64,000 bases of DNA from Aquibacillus rhizosphaerae (GCF_030282825.1 NZ_JASTZU010000063.1:1-64000), one strand, 5' to 3'; counted from the first letter of the stretch, positions 1 to 8,362 are shown. Numbers and translations: made by a program. Notes: generated from the letters alone by a model not told the origin.

Positions 1-92
1 ACACCTGTTCCCATGCCGAACACAGCAGTTAAGCTCTCCAGCGCCCATGGTAGTTGGGGCTTTGCCCCTGCGAGAGTAGGACGCCGCTAGGC
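1..92 (+). rRNA. rrf: 5S ribosomal RNA, 3' part
   Basis: The window opens inside a 5S rRNA. The conserved segments CCGAACACAGCAGTTAAGC and GAGAGTAGGACGCCGC match the Bacillus 5S sequence, and the RNA ends near GCTAGGC. About 25 bases of the 5' end lie upstream of the window. It is probably the last gene of an rRNA operon, because a strong terminator follows directly. Confidence 0.97.
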
Positions 93-100
93 AATGATGT

Positions 101-142
101 AACCCTCAAAAGGATTCTATCTCTTTTGAGGGTTATTTTTGT
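101..142 (+). terminator. rRNA operon terminator
   Basis: Perfect 12-bp arms (AACCCTCAAAAG at 101-112 and its complement at 123-134) are followed by a T-rich tract. It lies 9 bases after the 5S RNA. Confidence 0.9.
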
Positions 143-266
143 TTTTTCTATCTAGGCTATGCTATATACATGTAAACATGATATGAATTATAAGAAACTA
201 TAATTGGCTTTTTGGGATTGATAGGGTAAAGTAGAAGTAATAAAGATTAGAAGGAGAGATATTCTC

Positions 267-1409
267 ATGGGGCAACATTTTGATACAAAATCAGTACATC
301 TATCAACTAAGGATACAAAATCTATAGATAGTAAAGTCACACCTATATATCAAACTTCTGCATTTAAATTCACAGACCTTGAAGATTTAGAAAACTTTTA
401 TCAAGGTAAAAAGGATTACTTATATACGAGAGTTGGGAATCCGAATACTGATGAACTAGGCAGTGCAATAGCTCAATTAGAAGGGGCGCCTAAGGGGATA
501 GCAACATCATCAGGACTATCTGCTATATTAGTTGGTATACTAGCTATTGCGAAGTCAGGTGATCATGTCCTTGCTTCTACAGATATTTACGGTGGAACAT
601 ATCAACTTTTAGCTAATGAATTGATTGATTTTGGCATAGAAGTATCATTTGTGAATTTTGAACATTCTAGCGAAATTGAGAATAATATTAGGAGTAATAC
701 AAGACTTATCTATTCTGAATCGATAACTAATCCGTTACTACGTGTTGAAAATATTATTGAAGTGGTTGAATTAGCAAGGAAATATGATTTATATACTATG
801 ATTGATAATACATTTGCAACACCTTATCTCTGCCAGCCATATACAGATGGTGTGGACTTGGTTGTACATAGTGCTACGAAATACTTAGGTGGACATAGTG
901 ATTTGACTGCAGGAGTTCTTGTAGGCAAGGAGGAGCTAATAGAGAAGGCCAAATCCAAAGTCGTTAATATTGGTACTAACCTTAGTCCATTTGATGCATG
1001 GCTAGCATGCCGCGGTATTAAAACATTAAGCGTGAGAATGGAGAGGCATTCAAAAAATGCCCAAGCATTGGCTGATGCTTTAAGACAAAATAAAGATGTA
1101 GACAAAGTATATTATCCTACATCTGTATCATCAAAAGGAAATGGAGCTATTGTTTCCATTGATATAACGGGTTTTTGTAATATTGAAAAATTCTTTCAGT
1201 CACTCTCATGGGTAAAGATTGTTCCAACTTTAGCAGGAGTGGAAACATCAGTTTCTTATCCTTTAGCAACTTCACATAGAGCTCTACCGAAAGAAGCACA
1301 GGTTGAACTTGGCATCACAGAAGGCTTAGTTCGAATATCAGTAGGTATTGAGAACACTGAGGATATTATAGATGCATTTGAACAAGCAATAAAGTTGTCA
1401 AAATTTTAA
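267..1409 (+). CDS. PLP-dependent trans-sulfuration enzyme (cystathionine gamma-synthase/lyase family)
   Basis: This 380-residue protein belongs to the Cys/Met metabolism PLP family, whose members make or cleave cystathionine, homocysteine or methionine in the cytoplasm. The motif HSATKYLGGHSD carries the PLP-binding lysine at about residue 205, and YTRVGNPNTDELG and the C-terminal SVGIEN are family hallmarks. The length fits the family. ATG is preceded by AGAAGGAGAG. It stands alone behind the rRNA operon with its own terminator, and no SAM riboswitch or T-box was seen in the 125-base leader. Substrate cannot be set from sequence: gamma-synthase, beta/gamma-lyase and methionine gamma-lyase are all possible. 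Confidence 0.9.
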   Translation: MGQHFDTKSVHLSTKDTKSIDSKVTPIYQTSAFKFTDLEDLENFYQGKKDYLYTRVGNPNTDELGSAIAQLEGAPKGIATSSGLSAILVGILAIAKSGDHVLASTDIYGGTYQLLANELIDFGIEVSFVNFEHSSEIENNIRSNTRLIYSESITNPLLRVENIIEVVELARKYDLYTMIDNTFATPYLCQPYTDGVDLVVHSATKYLGGHSDLTAGVLVGKEELIEKAKSKVVNIGTNLSPFDAWLACRGIKTLSVRMERHSKNAQALADALRQNKDVDKVYYPTSVSSKGNGAIVSIDITGFCNIEKFFQSLSWVKIVPTLAGVETSVSYPLATSHRALPKEAQVELGITEGLVRISVGIENTEDIIDAFEQAIKLSKF

Positions 1410-1427
1410 AAGCAAAAATGTAAAGGA

Positions 1428-1459
1428 AACACAGGACATAGCAGTCTTGTGTTTTTTTA
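1428..1459 (+). terminator. Terminator after trans-sulfuration gene
   Basis: Arms AACACAGGAC (1428-1437) and GTCTTGTGTT (1444-1453) pair with one G-T, followed by a run of T. Confidence 0.8.
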
Positions 1460-1523
1460 TTAGCATACACCAGGAAATTATAGACTTAGTGTCCTGTGGA
1501 TAACTGACTATTGCATGTGCCAC

Positions 1524-1632
1524 GTCCAGCTACAGCGCCTACCCGAGTCAAACATCTATGTGGTGAAGAGCACCACATAGATGTTCGTCTTAATTGCCCT
1601 AGGGTGAGCAGGCGCCCTGAGCTTTTGTTCCT
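1524..1632. repeat. Dispersed repeat family 1, copy with perfect internal hairpin
   Basis: This stretch starts with CCAGCTACAGCGCCTACC and ends with CCCTAGGGTGAGCAGGCGC. It encloses a perfect 15-bp inverted repeat (1551-1565 against 1571-1585) around the loop AAGAG. A second, diverged copy lies at 6371-6500 and degenerate traces at 4206-4270. Similar non-coding dispersed repeats are common in Bacillaceae genomes. It lies in the 353-base gap between the first two genes; nothing else was seen there. Confidence 0.6.
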
Positions 1633-1762
1633 TCATAAAACATTATAAAGTTCCCTTTAATTTTATGACACTTCAAATTTGTGTTCTTTTTAAAATACAT
1701 AAATTAGATGTGAGAAGCCAAATATAATGATGAAACAATAATGAGAGTATAGGAGGGGTAGT

Positions 1763-2896
1763 GTGAAAGCTGTAACCTATCAAGGTAAATATTCAGTTGC
1801 TGTTACAAAAAAAGAATATCCTAAGATAGAAGATTCAGAAGATGTTATTGTTAGAATTACCTCTACAGCAATTTGTGGATCGGATTTACACTTGTATCAA
1901 GGGAATTTTCCACTTCCAATTGGATATAGTATTGGTCATGAACCAATGGGTATTGTTGAAGAAATTGGTCCAAGTGTAACGAAGGTTAAAAAAGGAGATC
2001 GAGTAGTTATTCCTTTTACGGTTGCATGTGGGCAATGTAGGTATTGTAATGAACAACATGAAAGTCAATGTGATAATGCTAATCCTCATTATGATTCAGG
2101 GGGGTACTTTGGTTATTCTGAGAAATTTGGTAACCATCCAGGTGGGCAAGCAGAATACTTAAAAGTGCCATTTGGAAATTACACACCGTTTTTAATTCCA
2201 GAAAGTTGTGAATTAGAAGATGATTCTTTATTGTTTTTATCAGATGTATTACCTACTGCTTATTGGAGTGTTAAAAATGCTGGAGTGAAACCTGGAGATA
2301 CGGTTATCGTTTTAGGATGTGGACCGATTGGATTAATGGCCCAAGAGTTTGCATGGAAAGAGGGGGCTAAACGTGTTATTGCGGTTGATTATATAGAGAA
2401 TCGTCTAGCACATTCCAAAAAAACAAATAAAACAGAAGTATTCGATTTTACAAAACATGATGACATGGGTGAAGTGTTAAAAGAAACAACGAAGGGTGGT
2501 GCAGATGTTGTAATTGATTGTGTTGGAATGGATGGTAAAAAGTCCCCTTTGGAGTTTGTCGAACAAAAATTAAAGTTACAAGGTGGTACATTAGGCCCGA
2601 TTCAAATTGCTACAAAAGCAGTTAGAAAGTGCGGAACTTATCAGATTACTGGCGTATACGGAGGACTATATAATATGTTTCCGTTAGGTCCATTTTTCTC
2701 AAGAAATATTAATATAAAAATGGGACAAGCACATGCCCGATCTTTTATGGAGCCACTTTATCAACAAATTATTGATGGTGAGATTGATCCAAGAAAAATC
2801 ATAACACATAAGATGCCACTAGACGAAGCGGCACACGGATATGATATTTTTAATAAAAAGGAAGATAATTGCATAAAAGTAATATTACGACCCTAA
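1763..2896 (+). CDS. adhB: Zinc-dependent alcohol dehydrogenase, AdhB-like
   Basis: A 377-residue medium-chain zinc alcohol dehydrogenase, closely resembling B. subtilis AdhB along its whole length. The catalytic-zinc cysteine is in STAICGSDLH and the GHEP motif follows. The structural-zinc cluster CGQCRYCNEQHESQC sits near residues 90-104, and the NAD-binding Rossmann motif VLGCGPIGL near 183-191. The start is GTG with AGGAGGGG nine bases ahead. It should oxidise an alcohol or, as in the related glutathione-independent formaldehyde dehydrogenases, an aldehyde hydrate; the substrate is unknown. It is a single-gene unit closed by a terminator. Confidence 0.88.
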   Translation: MKAVTYQGKYSVAVTKKEYPKIEDSEDVIVRITSTAICGSDLHLYQGNFPLPIGYSIGHEPMGIVEEIGPSVTKVKKGDRVVIPFTVACGQCRYCNEQHESQCDNANPHYDSGGYFGYSEKFGNHPGGQAEYLKVPFGNYTPFLIPESCELEDDSLLFLSDVLPTAYWSVKNAGVKPGDTVIVLGCGPIGLMAQEFAWKEGAKRVIAVDYIENRLAHSKKTNKTEVFDFTKHDDMGEVLKETTKGGADVVIDCVGMDGKKSPLEFVEQKLKLQGGTLGPIQIATKAVRKCGTYQITGVYGGLYNMFPLGPFFSRNINIKMGQAHARSFMEPLYQQIIDGEIDPRKIITHKMPLDEAAHGYDIFNKKEDNCIKVILRP

Positions 2897-2905
2897 ACAT
2901 AGTTA

Positions 2906-2941
2906 ACTGAATGAACATATAGTGTTCATTCAGTTTTTTTT
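2906..2941 (+). terminator. Terminator after adhB-like gene
   Basis: Perfect 12-bp arms ACTGAATGAACA (2906-2917) and TGTTCATTCAGT (2923-2934), then a T run. Confidence 0.9.
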
Positions 2942-3046
2942 GAATATATAGGTTATAGAATGTAATTAATCCTACAAAGAAGGTGGAAATTAATATAATA
3001 ATTAAATACATCAATCACCTAGATAGGAATATGGGGAGTTGAACAC

Positions 3047-4159
3047 ATGAAAATTAACAAAGTTATTACTTGTTTTATTTTATTTTTAAGTTTTACCGTT
3101 GTATTTCTAGTTACTAAGTCAAGTGCATGTTCCAAGGAGGATAGAGTAGCAACAACGAGTAAAGTAATTGCGAATCAACAAGAAGTAATAAATGAAAATT
3201 ATCAAATCAATGCAGAATTGAATATTAATAATCAAAAAGTAAATGGTCAAGTTATTTTGTATGATCATGGCTATTATATTCCTCTTACTATTATCGACCA
3301 AGTACTTGGTGGGAAAATAGTAGAAACTCCGTTATTAAATATCATTACTCTCCACTATAAAGAAAATGACTTTCTTCTTCCATATACATCGCTACAATCA
3401 ACGGAATTACTGTCATCATCAAAAAAGGACCATAAAAAACTAACCGATTATGATGTACTTGATTTGAATGGTAACCTTTATATTTCTTTAGCGTTTTTGC
3501 AAGAAAACCTGAAATTTTTTATAGCTATTAATCAACAACCTAACCTTAACATTACGATAGAAAGACAACGTGCGACGGTGGGAGTTCCTTTAGATGTACC
3601 ATTAATAAAACAAATGGAAGCTCCGAGATTGTATAATGGTTGCGAGGTTACTAGTTTAGCAATGATTTTACAATATCACGGTATTGATGCAAATAAAAAT
3701 GAATTATCTGAGGAAATTGCTACTGTACCGCTAACTTATTCAAACGGATTAAAAGGAAATCCTAATGAAGGATTTGTTGGTGATATGGCTGATGGACCAG
3801 GACTTGGTGTCTATCATGAACCTATGTTAGAACTTGCACAAAAATATGTAGGTAAGAAAGCTGTAGATATTACTGGTGAGGATTCAAACACAATGTATGA
3901 GTATATAGATCAAGGTCTTCCTGTATGGATTATAACTACAGCTAACTATGTACCTGTTGGAAATATGGAGACATGGGAGACTCCTTCAGGTCCAGTAGAT
4001 ATCACTTTTAGTGTGCATAGTGGTGCTGTAACAGGCTACGATGAATCTTATGTATATGTAAATGATCCTTATGGTGAGAAAAATAAGAAAGTCAATCGTG
4101 ATAATTTTGAATTAGCCTGGGAACAGATGGGAAGCCAAGCAATTGTTATTACTAAATAA
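3047..4159 (+). CDS. Exported C39-like cysteine peptidase with stalk domain
   Basis: A 370-residue exported protein. Residues 1-27 are a signal or anchor segment. A copper amine oxidase-type stalk domain (about 55-175) precedes a peptidase C39-like domain (about 183-370). The probable nucleophile is Cys199 in NGCEVTS and the probable catalytic His is His324 in VHSGAVTGYD, followed by VNDPYGE. Unlike C39 peptidases fused to bacteriocin exporters, this one has no transporter domain and no bacteriocin gene nearby. It resembles B. subtilis YvpB-type proteins. It probably acts at the cell surface; substrate unknown. Confidence 0.8.
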   Translation: MKINKVITCFILFLSFTVVFLVTKSSACSKEDRVATTSKVIANQQEVINENYQINAELNINNQKVNGQVILYDHGYYIPLTIIDQVLGGKIVETPLLNIITLHYKENDFLLPYTSLQSTELLSSSKKDHKKLTDYDVLDLNGNLYISLAFLQENLKFFIAINQQPNLNITIERQRATVGVPLDVPLIKQMEAPRLYNGCEVTSLAMILQYHGIDANKNELSEEIATVPLTYSNGLKGNPNEGFVGDMADGPGLGVYHEPMLELAQKYVGKKAVDITGEDSNTMYEYIDQGLPVWIITTANYVPVGNMETWETPSGPVDITFSVHSGAVTGYDESYVYVNDPYGEKNKKVNRDNFELAWEQMGSQAIVITK

Positions 4160-4205
4160 TAATTGCTTTTTTTTGAAAGCTAAGAAGTATTAAAAGATTC
4201 AGAGA

Positions 4206-4270
4206 TATCTAGCTCCAGGTCTAACCTGCCTGAGGTCTTAAGTTTGTCGGGGTTTAACAAGGCATCCCTA
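4206..4270. repeat. Degenerate trace of dispersed repeat family 1
   Basis: CTAGCTCCAGGTCTAACCTG resembles the opening of the copy at 1524, and GGCATCCCTAG resembles its end. The middle is different and short. It is probably a decayed copy; weak evidence. Confidence 0.3.
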
Positions 4271-4343
4271 GATTTTTCTTAAATTCACTTATAGAATATC
4301 CTTTTGTAACTAGGCAAAACTAGTTGGAAAGGAGGCATATAGG

Positions 4344-4496
4344 ATGGATAACAAAAAAGAACCTAAATTTAAAAAGAGTTATGAATCTGATGGAGTGATG
4401 GGTACAGATAAAAAAAACAATAAACAGAGACAGACAGAAGAGAAAAATAAAGATGATAATCCTATGTTCTTTAATATAACTGAATCAAGTGAATAA
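4344..4496 (+). CDS. Small charged hypothetical protein, 50 aa
   Basis: A 50-residue reading frame with an excellent ribosome site (GGAAAGGAGG) ten to thirteen bases before ATG. The product is very hydrophilic, rich in Lys, Asn, Asp and Glu, without Cys, hydrophobic segment or signal peptide, and ends in NPMFFNITESSE. It is followed by a hairpin, so it looks like a self-contained transcription unit. I do not recognise the family. The composition is like other small disordered spore or stress proteins of Bacilli, but this is only an analogy. Confidence 0.65.
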   Translation: MDNKKEPKFKKSYESDGVMGTDKKNNKQRQTEEKNKDDNPMFFNITESSE

Positions 4497-4501
4497 CTCA
4501 A

Positions 4502-4537
4502 AGCTACGAACAAGATGGTTAAGACTTGTTCGTAGCT
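4502..4537. terminator. Hairpin after small ORF
   Basis: Perfect 13-bp arms AGCTACGAACAAG (4502-4514) and CTTGTTCGTAGCT (4525-4537). The T run is poor (AGAATTATTG follows), so termination is plausible but less certain. Confidence 0.55.
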
Positions 4538-4632
4538 AGAATTATTGTTCTACTTCTTTTATTATTTTTAAATTAGAAAAGGAGATGGTAAAATTCAATT
4601 AAGAGAACTACAAAGGTGGGACAATTTAAGTG

Positions 4633-5133
4633 ATGTTAAAGCCTATTCCAGATTATTTACATAAAGATATGCAAGTCCTATTTGTCGGTTTTAATCCAAG
4701 TATAAGGTCTGCTGAAACAGGTCATCATTTTGCAAATCCAAATAATCGTTTTTGGAAAATACTATTTGAGGCGGGGTTAACGCCGACTAAACTAAGTCCA
4801 GAAGAGGATAATAAGCTTGCCGAAATCGGTTACGGATTAACAAATATTGTTGCTAGACCAACAAAAGAAGCTGCTGAGATTACAAAAGAAGAATATAAAC
4901 AAGGACGATTAGAATTGTTAGAAAAAATTAATCAATATGGGCCAAAGGTCATATGTTTTGTTGGTAAAGGTGTTTATCAAGAGTTTAGTAAACAGAAAAC
5001 CTTACCGTGGGGGAAGCAAGACCAATCTATTTCAAACGGTATTGAATTTGTAGCCCCTTCATCAAGTGGACTTGTCAGAATGAAGTTAGTGGAAATTATC
5101 GATATTTATAAGCAATTAAAATACTATATATAA
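4633..5133 (+). CDS. mug: G/U mismatch-specific DNA glycosylase
   Basis: A 166-residue homologue of E. coli Mug, which excises uracil or ethenocytosine from mismatched DNA. The N-terminal active-site motif GFNPSIRSAETGHHFANP and the following NRFWK match the family, as does the C-terminal SSSGLVRMK, which corresponds to the NPSGLS motif that contacts the opposite strand. An in-frame GTG lies just before the chosen ATG (4630); the ribosome site AAAGGTGGG fits either. It is 21 bases ahead of the next gene, so the two may be co-transcribed. Confidence 0.9.
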   Translation: MLKPIPDYLHKDMQVLFVGFNPSIRSAETGHHFANPNNRFWKILFEAGLTPTKLSPEEDNKLAEIGYGLTNIVARPTKEAAEITKEEYKQGRLELLEKINQYGPKVICFVGKGVYQEFSKQKTLPWGKQDQSISNGIEFVAPSSSGLVRMKLVEIIDIYKQLKYYI

Positions 5134-5154
5134 AACTAGGAGGAGAAATAATAC

Positions 5155-5910
5155 ATGAGATATGCAGTAATTACAGGTACTTCTAGAGGCCTGGGACAAT
5201 CGATTGCAATGTTATTAATAAAACAGGGAATACATGTTATTGGCGTAGCTAGAAACAAAAATGTTGAACTAGAAAAAGTAGCTAGCGAATATGCTGTTAC
5301 TTACCATCATGAGACCTGTGATTTATCCAATATAGATCAGGTAAAGGCGGTATTTGAATCAATCACTGAACAGGTATTTACACAACAAGCGGAATTGGTA
5401 TATTTAGTAAATAATGCTGGAATGGTGGCTCCTATAGATACGACAGACCATCACACGTTTGAGGAGTTAACTGACCATGTTCATGTTAATTTGCTATCCC
5501 CAATGGCTACAACTGCACAATTTTTAACTAAATCAAGTAAAGATACACCAGTAGTTATTGCTAACGTAACATCTGGTGCTGCGGATCGTTCTGTCTATGG
5601 ATGGAGTGCCTATTGCAGTACGAAAGCGGGATTAAATCGCTACACGGAGACAGTCGCAATGGAACAAGATGAGCTAAATACAGATAATAAAGTTATTCTT
5701 TTTAATCCAGGAATAATGGATACAAATATGCAAGGAGAAATAAGGTCCTCGAGTGAACAAGCTTTTAAAGATGTAGAAACATTTAAGCAATATAAAGAAG
5801 ATAATAGTTTGCGCGATTCTGATTTAGTTGCCAATAAACTAGTTGACGTTCTTATAAAACATCAAGAGATTACGAACGGTAAAAATTATAACATTAAAGA
5901 TTTATTATAA
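5155..5910 (+). CDS. Short-chain dehydrogenase, benzil reductase (YueD) type
   Basis: A 251-residue SDR. The cofactor motif TGTSRGLG is at residues 8-15, NNAG in the middle, and the catalytic pair Tyr153/Lys157 is in YCSTK. The closest family I recognise is the (S)-benzoin-forming benzil reductase YueD of Bacillus, an NADPH-dependent diketone reductase. It uses AGGAGGAGAAATA before ATG and follows mug by 21 bases. The physiological substrate is unknown. Confidence 0.85.
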   Translation: MRYAVITGTSRGLGQSIAMLLIKQGIHVIGVARNKNVELEKVASEYAVTYHHETCDLSNIDQVKAVFESITEQVFTQQAELVYLVNNAGMVAPIDTTDHHTFEELTDHVHVNLLSPMATTAQFLTKSSKDTPVVIANVTSGAADRSVYGWSAYCSTKAGLNRYTETVAMEQDELNTDNKVILFNPGIMDTNMQGEIRSSSEQAFKDVETFKQYKEDNSLRDSDLVANKLVDVLIKHQEITNGKNYNIKDLL

Positions 5911-6123
5911 AAAAGCTTTAGATATTTCATGTTAAAAAATAATTCTTGGCTAAGTAAAGTAATCTAAGATGATGGCTGAAAATATATGGTTACAAAAAAA
6001 TTGATTTTGCTAAAAAAGGTGATAGAAGCATATTTGACAAAAGACTAAATAGTTTGCATGTAGTATGAATACAACATGAAGCATTATAATTTGTATAGTC
6101 ATTCACCCATTTTTTATTTTAGC

Positions 6124-6154
6124 CCTTCCATTCTTTTAATTATTACATAGTCTA
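6124..6154 (+). promoter_or_regulatory. Candidate SigK-type promoter for YjcZ protein 1
   Basis: CATAGTCTA (6146-6154) matches the SigK -10 consensus CATANNNTA. CCTTCCA (6124-6130) lies 15 bases upstream. The same two blocks with the same spacing recur at 6572-6602 ahead of the next YjcZ gene. Sporulation control is inferred from this and from the family. Confidence 0.5.
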
Positions 6155-6186
6155 TAAGTGAATCAAATAAAGGAGGGGTTATTAAG

Positions 6187-6291
6187 ATGAGTGCAGGTTA
6201 TGCAACTGGAGGCTCAGGCTTCGCGTTAATCGTAGTATTGTTTATTCTGTTAATTATCATTGGTGCTTCGTGGGGTTATGGCGCTTACTAA
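6187..6291 (+). CDS. YjcZ-family tiny spore membrane protein 1
   Basis: A 34-residue protein of the YjcZ/tiny transmembrane Bacillus family. A Gly-rich head is followed by one membrane helix (GFALIVVLFILLIIIGASW) and a short Gly/Tyr tail. AAAGGAGGGG precedes ATG. Members are typically made in the mother cell during sporulation. It is one of three in a row and a fourth is at 36786. The role in the spore is not known. Confidence 0.9.
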   Translation: MSAGYATGGSGFALIVVLFILLIIIGASWGYGAY

Positions 6292-6313
6292 GTAGTCGCC
6301 GAATCTTGAAGTA

Positions 6314-6348
6314 GGTAGAGGATTCTTTTGAATCCTCTACCTTTTTTT
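6314..6348 (+). terminator. Terminator after YjcZ gene 1
   Basis: Perfect 11-bp arms GGTAGAGGATT (6314-6324) and AATCCTCTACC (6331-6341), then T7. Confidence 0.9.
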
Positions 6349-6370
6349 ATAGCAAAGCAAGATTAAATGT

Positions 6371-6500
6371 GCTGTAGATAAACACGTGGCCACGTTTATC
6401 TACAGAGCCTATCTCGCGTAGGATAACTAAATTTGGCGGAAAACACTGCTCGAGTCAGCTTTAATTGTCCTAGGGTCAGGCATGAGTTACGCTTTTCTTA
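6371..6500. repeat. Dispersed repeat family 1, second copy
   Basis: Shares TTAATTGTCCTAGGGTCAGG and the TTACGCTTTTCTT tail with the copy at 1524-1632. It begins with a strong inverted repeat, CTGTAGATAAAC (6372-6383) against 6394-6405, whose spacer is itself self-complementary (GTGGCCAC). It separates YjcZ genes 1 and 2. Confidence 0.5.
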
Positions 6501-6571
6501 TGGGATTTTACCATGGTTATATACAATTGAAATCATGAAAATATAGGTATTTACCTATTTATTCATAATCC

Positions 6572-6602
6572 CCTTCCAAAATAGTGATCGTAACATAGTC
6601 TA
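6572..6602 (+). promoter_or_regulatory. Candidate SigK-type promoter for YjcZ protein 2
   Basis: CCTTCCA (6572-6578) and CATAGTCTA (6594-6602) with 15 bases between, identical in sequence and spacing to the blocks before YjcZ gene 1. Confidence 0.5.
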
Positions 6603-6633
6603 TTAGTGAAAGAAATAAAGGAGGGGTTCACAG

Positions 6634-6744
6634 ATGAGTGAAGTTTATAGCGGAGGTTATGGTGCAGGTTTTGCGTTAATAGTAGTTCTGTTTATCCTAT
6701 TGATTATCGTAGGTGCTTCTTGGGGCGGATATGGCGCTTATTAA
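6634..6744 (+). CDS. YjcZ-family tiny spore membrane protein 2
   Basis: A 36-residue protein with the same membrane core as its neighbour (GFALIVVLFILLIIVGASW) between a Gly/Tyr-rich head and a GGYGAY tail. The ribosome site is AAAGGAGGGG. Close similarity to the preceding and following genes implies tandem duplication. Confidence 0.9.
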   Translation: MSEVYSGGYGAGFALIVVLFILLIIVGASWGGYGAY

Positions 6745-6806
6745 GTACCAAGTTTCTATGGAACAAAACTAACGATGCTTATTCTTAGTATTTCTTTAAG
6801 TTTATG

Positions 6807-6842
6807 AAGGGAATACCTAGAAAAAGTAATTCCCTTCTCTTT
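6807..6842 (+). terminator. Hairpin between YjcZ genes 2 and 3
   Basis: Arms AAGGGAAT (6807-6814) and ATTCCCTT (6829-6836), followed by CTCTTT. A modest terminator. Confidence 0.6.
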
Positions 6843-6888
6843 AAGACAGCATGGAATATAATATATCAGAAAAAGGAGGTAATTATAG

Positions 6889-7035
6889 ATGAGTGCAGTA
6901 GCAGGTGAAGGCGTAGCTGGAGGGTATGGATCTGGCTTTGCGTTAATAGTAGTTTTATTTATCTTGCTTATCATCGTCGGTTCTTCTTGGTTCACAGGCG
7001 GCGGTTATGCTGGATATGGTGGTTATGGTTACTAA
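6889..7035 (+). CDS. YjcZ-family tiny spore membrane protein 3
   Basis: A 48-residue member, longer than its neighbours because of an extended Gly/Ala head and a GGGYAGYGGYGY tail. The membrane helix GFALIVVLFILLIIVGSSW is conserved. AAAAGGAGGT precedes ATG. A degenerate CATGGAATA at 6850-6858 could serve as a SigK -10 element, but the upstream block is not at the spacing seen for genes 1 and 2. Confidence 0.88.
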   Translation: MSAVAGEGVAGGYGSGFALIVVLFILLIIVGSSWFTGGGYAGYGGYGY

Positions 7036-7059
7036 GAGTTTTTAAAATAAATGATAATA

Positions 7060-7094
7060 GGAGATGCTTCCTAGTGAAGCATCTCCATATTTAT
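7060..7094 (+). terminator. Terminator after YjcZ gene 3
   Basis: GGAGATGCTTC and GAAGCATCTCC pair perfectly between 7060 and 7086, followed by a moderately T-rich stretch. Confidence 0.75.
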
Positions 7095-7270
7095 TGGTTT
7101 TTTTCAAATGATCTAAAAGCGTCAATAGTTGTTCGGTGCTATTTCTCTTTATTTTTTGGTATATAAAGTCTAAGATATATACGTGTGGAATATGATAAAA
7201 TTGATGAGTAAATAGAATTTCACCTAGCTAAAAACGATAATGTACATATAGAGAGAAAGGGAGTATCAGT

Positions 7271-8026
7271 ATGATTACACGTAAGAGTAAAAGAGAAATT
7301 GAAATGATGCAGAAAGCGGGAAAGTTATTGGCTTCCTGTCACAAGGAAATTGCTAAGAAAATGAAACCAGGAGTCACGACAAAGGAAATCGATGACTTTG
7401 TAGAGAAATACTTAGCTCAAAATGGTGCTACACCCGAACAAAAAGGATACAACGGTTATGAATTTGCTACGTGTGCCTCTATAAATGATGAGATTTGTCA
7501 CGGATTTCCAAGAAATGAGCGGCTCGCTGAAGGTGACATTGTTACAGTCGACATGGTAGTAAACCTTAATGGTGGATTAGCTGATTCAGCTTGGACTTAT
7601 GTAGTAGGAAATGCCGATGAAAAGACACAACGCTTATTAGATGTAACTAAGACAGCTTTATATAAAGGGATTGAACAAGCTAAAGCCGGGAATAGAATAG
7701 GTGATATTGGTCATGCGATACAACAATATGCAGAAGCAGAAGGCTTTTCTGTTGTTCGTGATTTTACCGGACATGGAATCGGCCCAACTATCCATGAAGC
7801 ACCTCATATCCCACACTTTGGAGAGGCAGGTAAAGGGCTTCGTTTAAAAGAAGGTATGGTTGTTACCATTGAGCCAATGATAAACGAAGGTGATTGGCGA
7901 AGCAAGATGGATGCTAATAATTGGACAGCGAGAACGGTCGATGGTAGCCGATCTGCCCAATATGAGCATACGATTGTAATAACCAACGATAAACCATTGC
8001 TTTTAACAGATCAAGAAGAAGAATAA
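7271..8026 (+). CDS. map: Methionine aminopeptidase, type I
   Basis: A 251-residue type I methionine aminopeptidase that removes the initiator Met from nascent proteins. The metal ligands can be placed: the Asp in TVDMVV, the Asp in LADSAWT, the His in GHGIGPTIHE, the Glu in TIEPMIN and the Glu in QYEHTIV. The ribosome site is AGAAAGGGAG. It is not in the ribosomal protein cluster, so it is likely a second, stand-alone paralogue like B. subtilis YflG (MapB). A strong terminator follows. Confidence 0.93.
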   Translation: MITRKSKREIEMMQKAGKLLASCHKEIAKKMKPGVTTKEIDDFVEKYLAQNGATPEQKGYNGYEFATCASINDEICHGFPRNERLAEGDIVTVDMVVNLNGGLADSAWTYVVGNADEKTQRLLDVTKTALYKGIEQAKAGNRIGDIGHAIQQYAEAEGFSVVRDFTGHGIGPTIHEAPHIPHFGEAGKGLRLKEGMVVTIEPMINEGDWRSKMDANNWTARTVDGSRSAQYEHTIVITNDKPLLLTDQEEE

Positions 8027-8027
8027 A

Positions 8028-8072
8028 AAAATGGGTAAACCATCATTCATCATTTGGTTTGCCCATTTTTTT
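8028..8072 (+). terminator. Terminator after map
   Basis: AAATGGGTAAACCA pairs with TGGTTTGCCCATTT, then T6. Confidence 0.9.
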
Positions 8073-8362
8073 GTGAAGGTTTCTAAATTATCACTGATGG
8101 TTGAGTTTTTGATAGTTCATGAAAACTTCGTAATAAAATTAATAAGTGGTCTAAAAACTTAGAAATAGCATTAAATATTATAGTTTTTAATCAATAATAA
8201 CTCATTTTATAAAACAGCCTGCGAAAAAAAAGATTAGTGTGCCTAGCCAATTTATGTGATAAAGTTATTTTAATGTATATATGTGCGGTATTTATTTAAT
8301 GGTTCAAACTTTCCTTTTGGATAGAGAACTTAACACATTATTTAAGAGGAGAACGTAAAAAT
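8073..8362. other. Intergenic region with no recognised feature
   Basis: About 290 AT-rich bases ahead of azlC. No T-box, leucine-responsive leader, hairpin or open frame with a ribosome site was recognised. Confidence 0.5.

Noticed and set aside
3047-4159. Bacteriocin maturation peptidase
   Set aside because: No ABC transporter domain and no double-Gly leader peptide gene nearby; a stand-alone exported C39-like protein fits better.
8073-8362. Leader riboswitch for azlCD
   Set aside because: No conserved core of a T-box or other riboswitch could be recognised.
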